Source: Vibrio neptunius
GTDB taxonomy: Bacteria; Pseudomonadota; Gammaproteobacteria; Enterobacterales; Vibrionaceae
Assembly: GCA_019339365.1 (NCBI GenBank)
Contig: CP079859.1
Span: forward strand, 3,472,001-3,536,000
Direction of reading: 5' to 3'
Length of the DNA: 64,000 nt
A program made the position numbers and the translations under genes. The notes below the pieces were generated by a model, which was given only the letters and a program-made list of their open reading frames with translations, had not been told where the DNA came from and ran no database searches. Below, in pieces: positions 63,700 through 64,000 of the stretch (position 1 is the stretch's first letter; every line of letters starts with the position of its first letter).

Positions 63700-64000
63700 C
63701 TATTCGCGTGCGGACTGGATACGTAGCTCAAAATCAGGGTGAGTACTCATCCACTCTGGTACGTCCAGCATTCCTTGTTGCCTGATTAACTCGAACATGT
63801 CTGCCATCGGCACACTACTGCCATAGATATCCACCATCGCTTGTCGAGCATAAACGTCAGCTTCCAATTCAGCTTCACGAGAGTGACCATTGGCAAGGAA
63901 GAAAACTCCTAGCCCAGCCAAGTTATCCACGACTCCCGAACTTTCGCCGGTTAAGAGGGCAACGCCAACGGAAAGTAAGCTCGAGTGGACCAAGCTTTTG
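63700..64000 (-). CDS. M48-family metallopeptidase, C-terminal part
   Basis: The fragment is about 100 residues and runs off the right edge, so the zinc-binding HExxH part is outside the window. The visible region includes GHSREAELEADVYARQAMVD, where the Glu of EAD is the third zinc ligand of M48 (Ste24/HtpX/BepA-like) peptidases, and the tail THPDFELRIQSARE, matching the conserved STHP-x-x-x-x-R motif. The hydrophobic stretch before SREAE suggests a membrane-associated or periplasmic enzyme. Which M48 subgroup cannot be decided from this part. Confidence 0.82.
   Translation of the reverse strand, partial: KSLVHSSLLSVGVALLTGESSGVVDNLAGLGVFFLANGHSREAELEADVYARQAMVDIYGSSVPMADMFELIRQQGMLDVPEWMSTHPDFELRIQSARE

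Overview
The window is chromosomal DNA from a marine gamma-proteobacterium of the Vibrionaceae, most likely a Vibrio. This rests on the luxS–gshA neighbourhood, an oxaloacetate decarboxylase sodium-pump operon, leuO beside leuABCD, lysC between alaS and csrA, and an rrn operon of the 16S–Ile–Ala–23S–5S type. Most genes are housekeeping and lie in long single-strand runs. I see no prophage, insertion sequence, integron or CRISPR array.

Layout. (1) 1–6 kb: end of glpT, glpQ, then on the minus strand ilvIH (acetolactate synthase) and a long-chain acyl-CoA ligase. (2) 6–15 kb: leuO, a glycosyltransferase with two tandem PAP2 phosphatases, and the leucine operon leuL-leuABCD with an attenuator. 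leuB and leuC each carry a one-base homopolymer frameshift. (3) 15–22.3 kb: a DUF547 protein, a repeat-rich spacer, and an rrn operon on the minus strand (P1, P2, 16S, tRNA-Ile, tRNA-Ala, 23S, 5S, tRNA-Thr, 5S, tRNA-Asp). (4) 22.3–35.6 kb: an HD-GYP protein, tRNA-Leu, luxS, a lysozyme-like lipoprotein, gshA, an M16 peptidase, a YqaA protein, a quinone-oxidoreductase-like enzyme, and oadGAB with a frameshifted oadB. (5) 36–43.9 kb: eight tRNA genes (six Arg-ACG, two Ser-GCT) containing a 244-bp tandem duplication, then csrA, lysC, alaS, recX, recA and pncC. (6) 43.9–53.4 kb: a compact five-gene minus-strand operon. (7) 53.7–64 kb: mutS, lptG/lptF, pepA, holC, valS and a truncated M48 peptidase gene.

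The most interesting part is region 6. In transcription order it encodes a YqiJ-like membrane protein with an OB-fold/NfeD-like tail, a 695-residue flotillin, a 1621-residue AAA+ ATPase with long coiled coils, a small phospholipase-D-type protein overlapping the ATPase stop, and a TelA-family protein. Tight spacing, one terminator and a position between recA/pncC and mutS suggest one membrane-anchored machine, perhaps for envelope stress or defence. I know of no described function for this five-part combination.

Three single-base homopolymer shifts (leuB T5, leuC A6, oadB C5) in otherwise intact genes suggest sequencing error more than decay, but they would matter physiologically if real. Other points of note are compensatory base changes between the two 5S genes, a leucine attenuator whose antiterminator overlaps the leader stop codon, and the apparent placement of the rrn–recA–mutS block between the leu cluster and lptFG-pepA-holC-valS, with no rpoS beside mutS.
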